From positions 156,500 through 220,499 of the forward strand of contig CAMAUZ010000002.1 of assembly GCA_945861535.1 (NCBI GenBank): DNA of 64,000 nucleotides, given 5' to 3'. Under the pieces are notes generated by a model, which did no database searches, was not told where the DNA came from, and saw only the letters and a program-made list of their open reading frames with translations. The stretch comes from Akkermansia muciniphila (GTDB lineage Bacteria > Verrucomicrobiota > Verrucomicrobiia > Limisphaerales > BJHT01). A program made the translations under genes and the position numbers. Positions 54,616-63,856 of the stretch are shown here, in pieces (within the stretch, counting starts at the first letter, position 1; the number at the start of each line of letters is the position of its first letter).

Positions 54616-55578
54616 TCAGCTCAAGGCCTCCCGGCAGAACTTGATGGATTTGGCCAGCTCCGTCATGCGGTCCGAGTCGGCGGGCACCTTGTATTCGAAC
54701 TCGATGGTCGCCTGTATCGGCCACTTGTTGTCGCGGATCAGGCGCAGCACCTCGGCAATCGGAGTATCGCCCTGACCGAACGGCATGTTCGCGCCGTTGC
54801 CTTTCTTGCGGTCCTTCACATGGACGTGCGTGATGCGGCCGTGGTGCTTCTTGATGAACTCGACCGGTGAGCCGTGATCGCCGGCGACGAAATGCCCGAG
54901 GTCCACGTTGGCCCCGACGAATTCGCCATGCGCGAAGGCTTTCTCCCACTGAGCGGGACCGGTGCTGGCGTGGCCGTGCAGGGCGAGATGAATCTTGTGC
55001 CTGTCGGCAAATTTCCCGACGCCCTTGTGGTCGTCGTCCTTGCCGATCTCGGTGGAGATGCCGCGCGCGCCGAGGGCTTTGGCGAGGGTGAAGGCGTAGT
55101 CCAGCTCGCTTTCGGTCATTTTGAAAATGCCGTCCACCTTGATGACTTCAATGAAAACACCGGTGCTCTCCCAGTGCGCGCGAAAGGCGCGGGCCTTCCC
55201 CATGTCCACGGTCTCGCGCCAGGTGCGAAGCTGCTTGGCGTGATCCCCGGCGGCCCCGGCGGGGAGGACTTTCGCCTTGGGGCTGGTGAGGTTGGCGGGC
55301 GCGCCGAACTGGGCCTCGATGGGCTGCGTGCGCAGTTCGATGGCGCTCAGGCCGAGCTGGACACAGGTCTTGAGGATGTCCTCGGCGGACATGGCGGCGT
55401 TGCCAAAGCTGTAAGGGGCGTTGATGCCGATGTGGACGCCGGCGACTTTGGAGTTGGGCTTGCCGGCGGACGCAGTGGGCGCGGCGGCCAGGACGGAGGA
55501 CGGGTTGAGCCACGCTCCGGCGGCGGGCAGTGACAGGGCGGCAAGCTGGGCGAAACGGCGGCGGTTCAAGGTGTACAT
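54616..55578 (-). CDS. Exported sugar phosphate isomerase/epimerase-like protein
   Basis: The 320-residue protein has a TAT-like signal (NRRRFAQLAALSLPAAGAWL), then a TIM barrel with LALHGHASTG, GANVDLGHFVAGDHG, THVHVKDRKKG and ATIEFEYKVP. It converges with the isomerase at 53200; both may process the same exported sugars. Confidence 0.87.
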   Translation of the reverse strand: MYTLNRRRFAQLAALSLPAAGAWLNPSSVLAAAPTASAGKPNSKVAGVHIGINAPYSFGNAAMSAEDILKTCVQLGLSAIELRTQPIEAQFGAPANLTSPKAKVLPAGAAGDHAKQLRTWRETVDMGKARAFRAHWESTGVFIEVIKVDGIFKMTESELDYAFTLAKALGARGISTEIGKDDDHKGVGKFADRHKIHLALHGHASTGPAQWEKAFAHGEFVGANVDLGHFVAGDHGSPVEFIKKHHGRITHVHVKDRKKGNGANMPFGQGDTPIAEVLRLIRDNKWPIQATIEFEYKVPADSDRMTELAKSIKFCREALS

Positions 55579-56015
55579 GCGCGATGTGGGTTGGATTTGC
55601 TGGGGCCAGTCGGGGTCGCCCCAAAGCTGCAGCTCTGGTGGGTGACTTCGCGCTGGCGGGCGGCATCCTTCGTTTCCTGCCGCGGCTGGGCAAGCTTGTT
55701 TATGCGGTATCAAACGGGCTTGCGACTCTTGAACGGGCGACTGCCGGCCCGGCCGAGCGCCCCACGTTTGATGCCCCTCGCCACGAGCCGCCGTGCCGAC
55801 CCTGCGCGCGGCAGCCTCTCCATTGCCAAATCCTTCAAGCCCCACGGCCCGCCTGCCGATACCTCGGGAAGGTTGGACTGCCAAGAGCAGCGCCCCGGCG
55901 AACGGGCCTGCGTTGGGCTAACCCTGGCCGCTGACATTCGGAACCTCGCCGCTCACCCCGGCCGGGAAACCGGGGGGCCGGACTGACCACGCCCGAACGC
56001 AAAGCGATACCGTCG
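55579..56015. other. Intergenic region
   Basis: No supportable gene. It must contain the promoters of the divergent isomerase and pilin genes. A GC hairpin (CCCCGGCCGGGAAACCGGGG) lies near 55960. Confidence 0.5.
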
Positions 56016-56369
56016 ATGAAACGACCTGTCCGAAGAACAAGCGCCGGTTTTACGATGATCGAAATGATGATCGTCACCGGCCTGATCGCGCTGCTGGCGT
56101 CCATCTCCCTCATTTATTTCAACCGCGCCCGCCTCTACACCCAGCGCAATGCGTGCCTCAAGAACCTGAGCACCATCGAATCGGCCAAACAAATCTGGGG
56201 CGTGGAAAAAGGCAAAACCACCGGCGCGGCACCCACCGAAGCCGATCTCATCGGCCCGTTCCTCTACATGAAGCAGATGCCCGTCTGTCCCGGCAGCGGC
56301 ACTTATTCCCTCGGCAGCATCGGCTCCGACGCCACCTGCACCGCGGTCGCCGAAGGGCATGTGCTCTGA
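56016..56369 (+). CDS. Orphan type IV pilin-like protein
   Basis: The 117-residue protein has the prepilin site AG|FTMIEMMIVTGLIALLASI with glutamate at +5, and a soluble part ending CPGSGTYSLGSIGSDATCT, with two cysteines. It resembles the pilin at 21861 in layout. No assembly genes are nearby. Confidence 0.88.
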   Translation: MKRPVRRTSAGFTMIEMMIVTGLIALLASISLIYFNRARLYTQRNACLKNLSTIESAKQIWGVEKGKTTGAAPTEADLIGPFLYMKQMPVCPGSGTYSLGSIGSDATCTAVAEGHVL

Positions 56370-56449
56370 GCGGCCCCGCGGCGTTGGGCCGTCGGAAAAG
56401 CTCAACTGAATCCGCCCGGATTCGGCGTTTTCCCCGGACACGAGACTTA

Positions 56450-56563
56450 AAACCACTAACCGGCACTAACCTGCACTAATGGAAAAAAACCAATCCCAGC
56501 CGCACGGTTGAGCCGCTGGCGACCGTTCTTCTTATTAGTGCCAGTTAGTGCCGGTTAGTGGTT
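56450..56563. repeat. AT-rich inverted repeat, family G, copy 2
   Basis: Arms AAACCACTAACCGGCACTAA... and ...TTAGTGCCGGTTAGTGGTTT pair over 31 bp with few mismatches. The spacer, reversed, resembles that at 42131-42176 (GCGGCTGGG plus T-rich). Confidence 0.88.
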
Positions 56564-56672
56564 TCAACGCATTCCTGAGTCGCGAACGACCGCTCGTGCG
56601 AGCCGCCCCGCCCGCTCGTCGCCGTCGTGAATTCTCACCTCCCCTCCCCGTCAGGCTCCGACTCTTTACCCT

Positions 56673-59600
56673 ATGAAACTCCCCTCCCTCCTCCTCTTCG
56701 TCGCGCTTCCGCTCCTCGCCCGCTTCGCCCACGCCGCCGCGCCCGCGCCCACGCCCGCGGTCCCCGCCCCCGAACCCACCCGCATCATCATCGAAGCCGA
56801 AGACCTGCTCGGCGTTGACCAGGAGCACTTCGGCCCCGGCCCCGCGTGGCAGGTCGGCCGCTGGGGCCACGACCTCTACCAAAACATGATCTTCGGCGGC
56901 GTCTGGGCCAGCCGCCTCCGCAACGCCATGACCGACGCCTCGGACACACCCGCCGAAGTCTCCACCGAAATCGAAGTCCCCGTCGCCGCCACTTACAAAG
57001 TCTGGGCGAAATACGAATGCCCGCCCTTCTTCAACTACGCCTTTGCCCTGCGCCTCACGCCCGCCGCCGGTGGCGCGCCTGTCTTCGAGCACACCTACGG
57101 CCTCCGCGAATCGCCCAAGCATTATTGCTTCACCTCGAAGCTCACCACCGGCGATCTCTATTGGAACTGGGGCCTCGACCATGACGCCGCCGAAGGCTAC
57201 GAGGCCAAATTGGAAAAAGGCCGCTACCGCCTGACCCTCGCCAAAACCAAAAATCCCGAACCCCGCGGCGCGCGCTCCATCGACGCCATCCTCCTCACCA
57301 CCGACCTCGCGCCGCTCTCCGCGCCGAAGTTCCCGCGCTACCCGCTCCTCGATGAACTGCGCCGCGCCAACCACGTTTACTTTCGCTTCCGCAATCCCAA
57401 GTCCGCCACCACGCCCATCAAGATCGTGTGGAATCACTGGGGGCACCGGCCCAACGACTACTACGTGGCGCAATATCGCGACCTCGTGAAATTTTACGAC
57501 GCCGCCGGCCAGCCGCTCGCGGGCGGCAAGAACGGCGACTGGCCCACGCCCATCGCGCCGGGCGAGACCTCGCCATGGTACGATCTCGGCCCGACGATGA
57601 ACACCGAAAGTTCGTCGCCCTATTCCCTCCGCGCGCTGCCGCCCGACGCGAAACCCGGCACCACCCGCAAGCCCGCCGGCCTCAGCGAACCCTTCGCCGT
57701 GGACCTCGCGACCGCTCCCAGCGCCGCGAAGATCGTGAAGTCCTTCGAGCTAGGCGCGGACGAAGTCGCCCTCACGCTGCTCGTTCAGCCCGACCTCCAC
57801 CGCGCCGACGGCGTCGCGAACACGCTCACGCTCCGCGACGTTTATCGCGACGTGACGCGCGCCCTCGACGCCACGCCGCGGCTCGGCCCGATTCCCAAGA
57901 AGCTCCGCCTCTTCGCCGGCACCGGCTCCATCGGCTCGGGCGACGCCGACCTGCCTATCGAGCTCGCCTTCCGCGAAGCCATCGGCCTGAACACCCTGCC
58001 CTCGAATCTCAATCCGAAGGCCGTGCCGCCAATGCTCGAACTCGCCAAGCCGCGCGGCTCCATCATCGAGCGCTCGTTGAGCTACCACCACACGCAGGAC
58101 CCCGCCGTCATCCTCAAGTGGGTGCGCGAAGGCGGCGTGCAGGACCAGTTTCACTACGTCTCCTACGGCGATGAAATCGGCCTGCCCGCCGTGGATGTGA
58201 AGAACGCCGCCAAGGTCGAGGCTTTCCGCGAGTATTTGAAAAAGCGCGGCGAAACCCCTGCCCGCCTCGGCCTCGCGACCTGGGACGACGTGAAGCCGCT
58301 CGCCGCCATGTCCGCCAACGTCGCCGTGCAGATCGGCGTGCTGCCCAAGGCCGAGCAGGACAACCCCGCGAGCCTCGCCAAGCTCAAGCGCCTCTACTGG
58401 CACAGCACGGAATTCCGCACCGCGCAGGGCATCGCCGCGTTCGCCGACAAGACCGTCGCCATCCGCCAGGAGCTGGGCAGCGACGTCCACACCACGGCCA
58501 ACATGGGCGGCATGCACCCCTTCTACTGGATGCACCAATCCTCCTTCATCGAGTCCTTCAAGCACCACGCCATGACCCTCGCGTGGACCGAGGATTACAC
58601 CTATTGCCAGCCCGAAGGCTCACGGCTCGTCGTCGATTTCGAGGCCGCCTACCTGCGCAAAGGCGCGAGCTATCACAACCAGCCGATGATGTATTACTGC
58701 ATGCCGCACTGGCCCGGAAACACGCCCGAGTATCTCCTCCAATGCGCCGTGCTCGAGTGGGGCCAGAACGTGAAGGACCTCGATTTCTTCTGGGCCAGCC
58801 CCGACGCCTTCAGCACCGAGAACTACGTGACCTACCGCGGCGGCATGCCGATTTGGAAAACGCTGCGCACCATTTCCGGCATGGCCGGCCTGCTCGAAAA
58901 TCATCTGCTCCCCGCGCGCACCGAGCCGGCCAAAATCGCGCTGCTCCTCAGCGAAGCCAGCGACGTGTGGGAACTCAACGGCAAGAGCCAGGGTTCCGTC
59001 GTGCCCGGCAGCGAGGAAACCAACATCTCGCAGGAAGAACGCAAAGCTCTCTGGTATGCGCTCCGCAATGCCGGGCATCGCGTCGATATGATCACCGAGG
59101 CCGACTGCGCCGAGGGCCTGCTCAAAAACTACGCCGCCCTCTACGTCTGCGGCCGCAACCTCGAGCGCCACGCCGCCACCGCCATCCAGTCGTGGGTCAC
59201 CGCCGGCGGCACGCTCTTCGCCACCGCCGGAGCCGCGCGCAAAGATGAGTTCGACGAACCCCTCACCACGCTCGACGCCGTCCTCGGCCGCGGCCCCGCC
59301 ACGTCCCACACCCGCTACAAGGGCCCGCTCCGCGCGCGGCTCGAACTGCTCTTCGAGAAGCCCCTCGACCACCTCAAACTCACCGATGGACGCACGCTGA
59401 AAGTCCTGTGCAGCCGCGAGGAATTCTCACCCACCGCGTCCGCCACCGTGCTCGGGAAATTCGCCGGCGGGCAGCCCGCCTACCTTGCCAACACCACCGG
59501 CAAAGGCCGCGCCTACTACGTCGGCGCGCTGCCGGGCCAAGCCTATCTCCAGCCCGCCATGCCTTTCACGCCGATGGGCAAAGGCGGCACGCAGACCAGC

Positions 59601-59939
59601 CCGTGGATGGTGGAAGGAATCGACTACGATGCCACCGCCACCGCCGTGATTCTCGAACCGCTGACGCACGCCAAGATCACCCCTGACACCCAAGCCAGCG
59701 CCCGCGGCATCGCGATCAATCGCCTCAGCTCGCCCAAGTCCACGCTCCTCACGCTCGTCAACCTCGCCCAACAAAAAGACGGCGACCGCAAAAACGTGGA
59801 ACTCCGCATCGCCAACCTCCCCAACGCGCGCAAAGCCTGGTCCTGCTTCCACCCCAACCTCACCCTCCGCCGCGACGGCGACACCGTCCTCGTCACCCTC
59901 CCCACCCTCGCCGCCGCCGACATTCTCGTGCTCGAGTAA
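56673..59939 (+). CDS. Very large exported glycoside-hydrolase-like protein
   Basis: The 1088-residue protein has a signal peptide, a beta-rich N-terminal part (RIIIEAEDLLG, residues 37-210), a central region that reads like a TIM barrel (SLSYHHTQDPAVILKWV; TTANMGGMHPFYW; MTLAWTEDYTYC), and about residues 750-900 like a beta-galactosidase trimerisation/GAT-like domain (KIALLLSEASDVWEL; YAALYVCGRNLERHAATAIQ). This order resembles GH42-type enzymes, but the catalytic residues cannot be assigned. It likely cuts a polysaccharide in the periplasm. Confidence 0.75.
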   Translation: MKLPSLLLFVALPLLARFAHAAAPAPTPAVPAPEPTRIIIEAEDLLGVDQEHFGPGPAWQVGRWGHDLYQNMIFGGVWASRLRNAMTDASDTPAEVSTEIEVPVAATYKVWAKYECPPFFNYAFALRLTPAAGGAPVFEHTYGLRESPKHYCFTSKLTTGDLYWNWGLDHDAAEGYEAKLEKGRYRLTLAKTKNPEPRGARSIDAILLTTDLAPLSAPKFPRYPLLDELRRANHVYFRFRNPKSATTPIKIVWNHWGHRPNDYYVAQYRDLVKFYDAAGQPLAGGKNGDWPTPIAPGETSPWYDLGPTMNTESSSPYSLRALPPDAKPGTTRKPAGLSEPFAVDLATAPSAAKIVKSFELGADEVALTLLVQPDLHRADGVANTLTLRDVYRDVTRALDATPRLGPIPKKLRLFAGTGSIGSGDADLPIELAFREAIGLNTLPSNLNPKAVPPMLELAKPRGSIIERSLSYHHTQDPAVILKWVREGGVQDQFHYVSYGDEIGLPAVDVKNAAKVEAFREYLKKRGETPARLGLATWDDVKPLAAMSANVAVQIGVLPKAEQDNPASLAKLKRLYWHSTEFRTAQGIAAFADKTVAIRQELGSDVHTTANMGGMHPFYWMHQSSFIESFKHHAMTLAWTEDYTYCQPEGSRLVVDFEAAYLRKGASYHNQPMMYYCMPHWPGNTPEYLLQCAVLEWGQNVKDLDFFWASPDAFSTENYVTYRGGMPIWKTLRTISGMAGLLENHLLPARTEPAKIALLLSEASDVWELNGKSQGSVVPGSEETNISQEERKALWYALRNAGHRVDMITEADCAEGLLKNYAALYVCGRNLERHAATAIQSWVTAGGTLFATAGAARKDEFDEPLTTLDAVLGRGPATSHTRYKGPLRARLELLFEKPLDHLKLTDGRTLKVLCSREEFSPTASATVLGKFAGGQPAYLANTTGKGRAYYVGALPGQAYLQPAMPFTPMGKGGTQTSPWMVEGIDYDATATAVILEPLTHAKITPDTQASARGIAINRLSSPKSTLLTLVNLAQQKDGDRKNVELRIANLPNARKAWSCFHPNLTLRRDGDTVLVTLPTLAAADILVLE

Positions 59940-59945
59940 GCCCCC

Positions 59946-60074
59946 GGAGCGCGGCTGTGTGCGCGGAGCACCAGCCGCAGCAGGTTGGCCGCAGGGGACG
60001 CCTCTGATTACAAAGGGTGCCAGCGCGGTTTCGGCGCCGCTGCGGCTGGTCCTCGGCGGACACAGCCGCGCTCC
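59946..60074. repeat. Inverted repeat, family D, single copy
   Basis: GGAGCGCGGCTGTG and CACAGCCGCGCTCC bound the element, with ACCAGCCGCAGC and GCTGCGGCTGGT inside. The sequence is related to the tandem units at 36469. Confidence 0.85.
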
Positions 60075-60124
60075 GGTGGGTGCGGGGACGGGCCGTCCGC
60101 GCCCCGTTGGGGAACGTGCCGCAG

Positions 60125-60167
60125 AATTAAAAAGGATGGCGGCGCAGTTGGGTGCGGCCGCCATCCT
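60125..60167 (-). terminator. Rho-independent terminator of the Gfo/Idh/MocA gene
   Basis: On the minus strand AAGGATGGCGGC pairs with GCCGCCATCCTT over 12 bp and is followed by TTTAATTC, giving a run of five T. It lies 25 bp after the stop. Confidence 0.85.
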
Positions 60168-60191
60168 TGGGGAGGGGGAAACGGGGGCGGG

Positions 60192-61595
60192 CTAGATTTC
60201 GAAGCCCTTGCGGTATTCGCGTTTCACGTATTGGGCGGCTTCGGGGGCGTTGGTGGCTTTCATGGCCGGGCCGTCCCATTCGAGTTTTTTGCCGACGCGC
60301 AGGGCGACGCAGCCGAGGAGGATGATCTCGGTGAGGTAGGCCGCGATGTCGAAGTTCGAGTACGCCGCGTCGCCGCCGCGGCAGGCCTGGACCCACTCGA
60401 CGTAGTGACCGGGCGAGGCGGTGAATTTCGCGGGGATGGCCTTGACGGCGTCGTGCTCGGTGGCGGCTTTCAATTCCTTCTCGTCGTTCATGCGGACGAG
60501 GAAAGAGGAGCCGTAGTCGTCGGGCGAGAAGATGCGGCCTTTGTCGCCGATGAGGAGGCAGCCGCTGCCGGGAAGCTTTTTCATCTTCTCGACGATGTCT
60601 TCGGTGAGCTCGGCGGACGGGCGGTTGGTCTCGGGCGCGCCGGGCTTGCCGTCATACCAAGTGAAGGACACGGGGACGAGGCCCTCGCGTTCGGGGAACT
60701 CGAAGCGAATCTGCGAACTGAGCGGCCAGCTCTCTTTGTTAATGCCGGTGGACTTGGCCTCGATGCTGGTCGGGTAGCCGAGCTTGAGCGCGCGGAAGGG
60801 CATGTTGACGGTGTGACAGGCCATGTCGCCGAGCGCGCCGGTGCCGAAGTCCTGCACGCCGCGCCAGCCGAAGGGATGATAGCCCTTGTTGTAGGGCCGC
60901 ATCGGCGCGGGGCCGACCCAGAGGTCCCAGTCGAGGTTGTCGGGCACGGGGAGTTCGCCGGCGGGACGGTCCTGGCCTTGGGGCCAGATGGGGCGATTGC
61001 TCCAGACGTGGAGCTGCCGGACGTTGCCGATCAGGCCGGCCTGGATGACCTCGACGGCGCGGCGCAGACCGCTGCCGGCACTGCCCTGGTTGCCCATCTG
61101 CGTGGCGACTTTCTTTTCCTTGGCGAGCTGGCGGAGGTAGCGCGCCTCGAAGACGGAGTGCGTGAGCGGCTTTTGCACAAAGGCGTGTTTGCCGAGCTTC
61201 ATGGCCATCGCCGCGGCGGGCGCGTGGACGTGGTCAGGCGTGGCGACGATGACGGCGTCGAAGCTCTTGCCCATCTCTTCGATGAGCTTGCGGTAATCGC
61301 GGTATTGCTTGGCCTGGGGGTATTTCTCGCCGCGTTTGGCGAGCGTGTTTTTGTCCACGTCGCAGAGGGCGACAATGTTGCCGCCGGCCTTGGCGGCTTC
61401 GTCGGTGTCGCTCGAGCCTTTCCCGCCGGCGCCGATGACGGCGATGTCGAGTTTGCCGTTGAGGTTTTGTCCGCGCAGCAGGGCGGGACCGGACATCGCG
61501 GCGAGGCTGGTGGCCAGGAGCGAGCGTTGAATGAAACCGCGGCGGTTCAGGGACGCGACGGTGGAAGTGGGGGGAACGAGTGGTGTTTTGGACAT
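60192..61595 (-). CDS. Exported Gfo/Idh/MocA-family oxidoreductase
   Basis: The 467-residue protein has a TAT-like signal (NRRGFIQRSLLATSLAAMSG), the Rossmann start IAVIGAGGKGS, and the motif VQKPLTHSVFEAR with lysine at the EKP position (Q replaces E). NQGSAGSGLRRAVEVIQAGL and DMACHTVNMPFRAL are typical of large exported PVC members. It probably oxidises a sugar before cleavage. A strong terminator follows. Confidence 0.88.
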   Translation of the reverse strand: MSKTPLVPPTSTVASLNRRGFIQRSLLATSLAAMSGPALLRGQNLNGKLDIAVIGAGGKGSSDTDEAAKAGGNIVALCDVDKNTLAKRGEKYPQAKQYRDYRKLIEEMGKSFDAVIVATPDHVHAPAAAMAMKLGKHAFVQKPLTHSVFEARYLRQLAKEKKVATQMGNQGSAGSGLRRAVEVIQAGLIGNVRQLHVWSNRPIWPQGQDRPAGELPVPDNLDWDLWVGPAPMRPYNKGYHPFGWRGVQDFGTGALGDMACHTVNMPFRALKLGYPTSIEAKSTGINKESWPLSSQIRFEFPEREGLVPVSFTWYDGKPGAPETNRPSAELTEDIVEKMKKLPGSGCLLIGDKGRIFSPDDYGSSFLVRMNDEKELKAATEHDAVKAIPAKFTASPGHYVEWVQACRGGDAAYSNFDIAAYLTEIILLGCVALRVGKKLEWDGPAMKATNAPEAAQYVKREYRKGFEI

Positions 61596-61643
61596 GCGTG
61601 AATGGCTATCCGGGGCGCGGATGGGGAACAAGGAATTTCGGGG

Positions 61644-61867
61644 GCGGAAGCGAAGCTCAAAGCCTAAAGCTCAAAGCTCAAGGGAAGATCCAAGGAACAA
61701 GCGCCTCCATGAATCACGGCGGGAAGGGCGATGGGAAACCGCGCCGGAAGGCAGGCTGGCGAAAGCCTGCTCACTCCGAGCACGGGATGACCGAGCGGTA
61801 GCGCAGCATTTTGGAGCCTGAGGCTTGGTGCTTCCCTTGAGCTTTGAGCTTTATTCTTTGAGCTTCC
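61644..61867. repeat. Inverted repeat of AAGCTCAAAG units
   Basis: Arms GAAGCGAAGCTCAAAGCCTA... (61644-61686) and CTTCCCTTGAGCTTTGAGCT... (61831-61867) pair over about 36 bp. The inner hairpin GCAGGCTGGCGAAAGCCTGC lies at 61752. Confidence 0.85.
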
Positions 61868-61978
61868 CCGCCCTCTCCGCTGCGGGCGGTTCGAAGAAAA
61901 AGTCACAACCCCGCAGTAACGCGCGCGTCCCTGCCACCGCACTCGAGGCTCGCAAGCGGGTTCCGGGGCGTCCAGCGT

Positions 61979-63799
61979 GTGCGCGTGCAATCAGGGCGCA
62001 GGTCGGTCGAGCAGGTGTTGCGCGCGGGGCGCGTGCTGCTGCGACGGGAATGGCGGCGGGCGCTGGCGGTGCGGGAGCGGATTTTCTTCAGCGAGGAGGC
62101 GGTGCATCTGCTGCTGGCGGGCGTGGTGGGAGTGCTGGGGGCGGTGACGAATCTGATTTTCTATCTCGCGCTGGAATCGGTGAAATATCTGGTGCTCGGT
62201 TCGACCGGGGATTTGACCGAGATCGCGGAGCATCTGCCGGGGTGGCAGCGCATCGCGACGCCGACGTTGGGCGCGCTGGTGGCGGGGCTGGTGTTGCATC
62301 GGGGGCTGCGGGCTTTTGGGGAACGGTTTTCGACGAACCTGCTCGAGGTGGTGGTGGCGGGCGACGGGCGGCTGCCGTTTCGCGTGGGCTTGGTGAAATC
62401 GCTTTCGTCGCTGCTGAGTTTGGGGACGGGGGCATCGATCGGGCGCGAGGGGTCGATCACGCAGATGACGGCGACGCTGGCGTCGGGCTGGGGAAAGTTG
62501 GCGGGCTGGCAGCCGTATCGGCTGCGGCTGCTGGTGGCGTGCGGGGCGGCCGCCGGAATCGGCGCGGCGTACAATGCGCCGATCGGCGGGGCGGTGTTCG
62601 CGGCGCAGGTGGTGCTGGGCAATTTCTCGATGCACCTGTTCGGACCGCTGGTGTTCGCGTCGGTGGTGGCGTCGGTGTTGTCGCGGAGTTTTTTCGGAAT
62701 GACGCCGTGGTATCGGGTGCCGGATTTTGATTTCACACGGCTGTCGCAGTTGCCGTGGTTTCTGTTGCTGGGCTTGGTTTCGGGCGTGCTGGGGGCGTTG
62801 TTCCTGAAATCGCTGCAGTGGAGCGAGGCGGCGTTCAAGCGGCTGCCGGTGCCGGGTTATGCGCGGTTGATGGTCGGCGGGCTGGTGGTGGGGATGATTG
62901 CGGTGGGCTGCCCGGAGGTGTGGGGAAACGGGGCGGGAGTGACGACGCGCATCTTGCACGAGCGGCTGCCGCTGGTGTTTCTGGCGGTGCTGTTGCTGGC
63001 AAAGTTTGTGGCGACGCTGGCCAGCGTGGGGTCGGGGACGGTGGGCGGGGTGTTCACGCCGACGCTGTTTCTCGGGGCGGCGGCGGGGAGCATGTTCGGC
63101 GCGATCATTCACCATGCCGGCTGGGGGACGGCGCTGCCGACCGGGGCGTTTGCGCTGGTGGGCATGGGGAGCGTGCTGGCGGCGACGGTGCATTCGCCGC
63201 TGCTGGCGTTGATCATGGTGTTCGAGATTTCGCTGAACTACTCGCTCGTGCCGCCGCTGATGCTGGCGTGCGCGATCAGTTCGCTGGTGGCGAGCCGGCT
63301 GCATCGGGACTCGATTTACACCGCACCGCTGCGGGCGAAGGGCCTGGCGGAGGACCGGGACAATCAGCAGGTGGGCGCGGCGACGCGACGGACGGTGGGC
63401 GAGCTGATGCGCGAGCCGGTGCCGCCCGTGCGGGAGACGACGACGCTGCCGGAGATTGGCGAGCGGTTCCTGACTTCAGCGTACAATTTTCTGCCGGTGG
63501 TCGATGACGCGGGGCGACTGGTGGGTGTGGTGGGGCTGCATGATTTGAAGGATTTCCTGAACGCGGGTCAGGAGCTGGCGGCCGTGATCGCGGCGGATGT
63601 GATGCGGCCGCCGCCCCTGTGCCTCACGCCGTCGCAGTCGTTGCTCGAGGCGTTGCCAACGCTGCTGGCGAGCGAACTGCGGAATGTGCCGGTGGTGAAC
63701 AGTCAGCACGAGAAGCGGCTGGTGGGGGCGGTGCCGCGGAGCGAGGCGCTGGGGTTGTTGTCGGAGGCCATCGCGGCGCTGAATGCGACGAAGGCATGA
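61979..63799 (+). CDS. ClC-family chloride channel with two CBS domains
   Basis: The 606-residue protein has ten or more hydrophobic segments with the ClC selectivity motifs LGTGASIGREGSITQM and GSGTVGGVFTPTLFLGAAAG, and a C-terminal CBS pair (residues 455-590, VGELMREPVPPV; VIAADVMRPPPL). It moves chloride, coupled or not to protons, in the inner membrane. The start is GTG 61979; a GTG two codons later is possible. Confidence 0.92.
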   Translation: MRVQSGRRSVEQVLRAGRVLLRREWRRALAVRERIFFSEEAVHLLLAGVVGVLGAVTNLIFYLALESVKYLVLGSTGDLTEIAEHLPGWQRIATPTLGALVAGLVLHRGLRAFGERFSTNLLEVVVAGDGRLPFRVGLVKSLSSLLSLGTGASIGREGSITQMTATLASGWGKLAGWQPYRLRLLVACGAAAGIGAAYNAPIGGAVFAAQVVLGNFSMHLFGPLVFASVVASVLSRSFFGMTPWYRVPDFDFTRLSQLPWFLLLGLVSGVLGALFLKSLQWSEAAFKRLPVPGYARLMVGGLVVGMIAVGCPEVWGNGAGVTTRILHERLPLVFLAVLLLAKFVATLASVGSGTVGGVFTPTLFLGAAAGSMFGAIIHHAGWGTALPTGAFALVGMGSVLAATVHSPLLALIMVFEISLNYSLVPPLMLACAISSLVASRLHRDSIYTAPLRAKGLAEDRDNQQVGAATRRTVGELMREPVPPVRETTTLPEIGERFLTSAYNFLPVVDDAGRLVGVVGLHDLKDFLNAGQELAAVIAADVMRPPPLCLTPSQSLLEALPTLLASELRNVPVVNSQHEKRLVGAVPRSEALGLLSEAIAALNATKA

Positions 63800-63856
63800 A
63801 CCGGTGGCGGCAGAAAAATAGGGAGCAGAAGCCGGCCCCGCCGCGCCGCAACCGGC

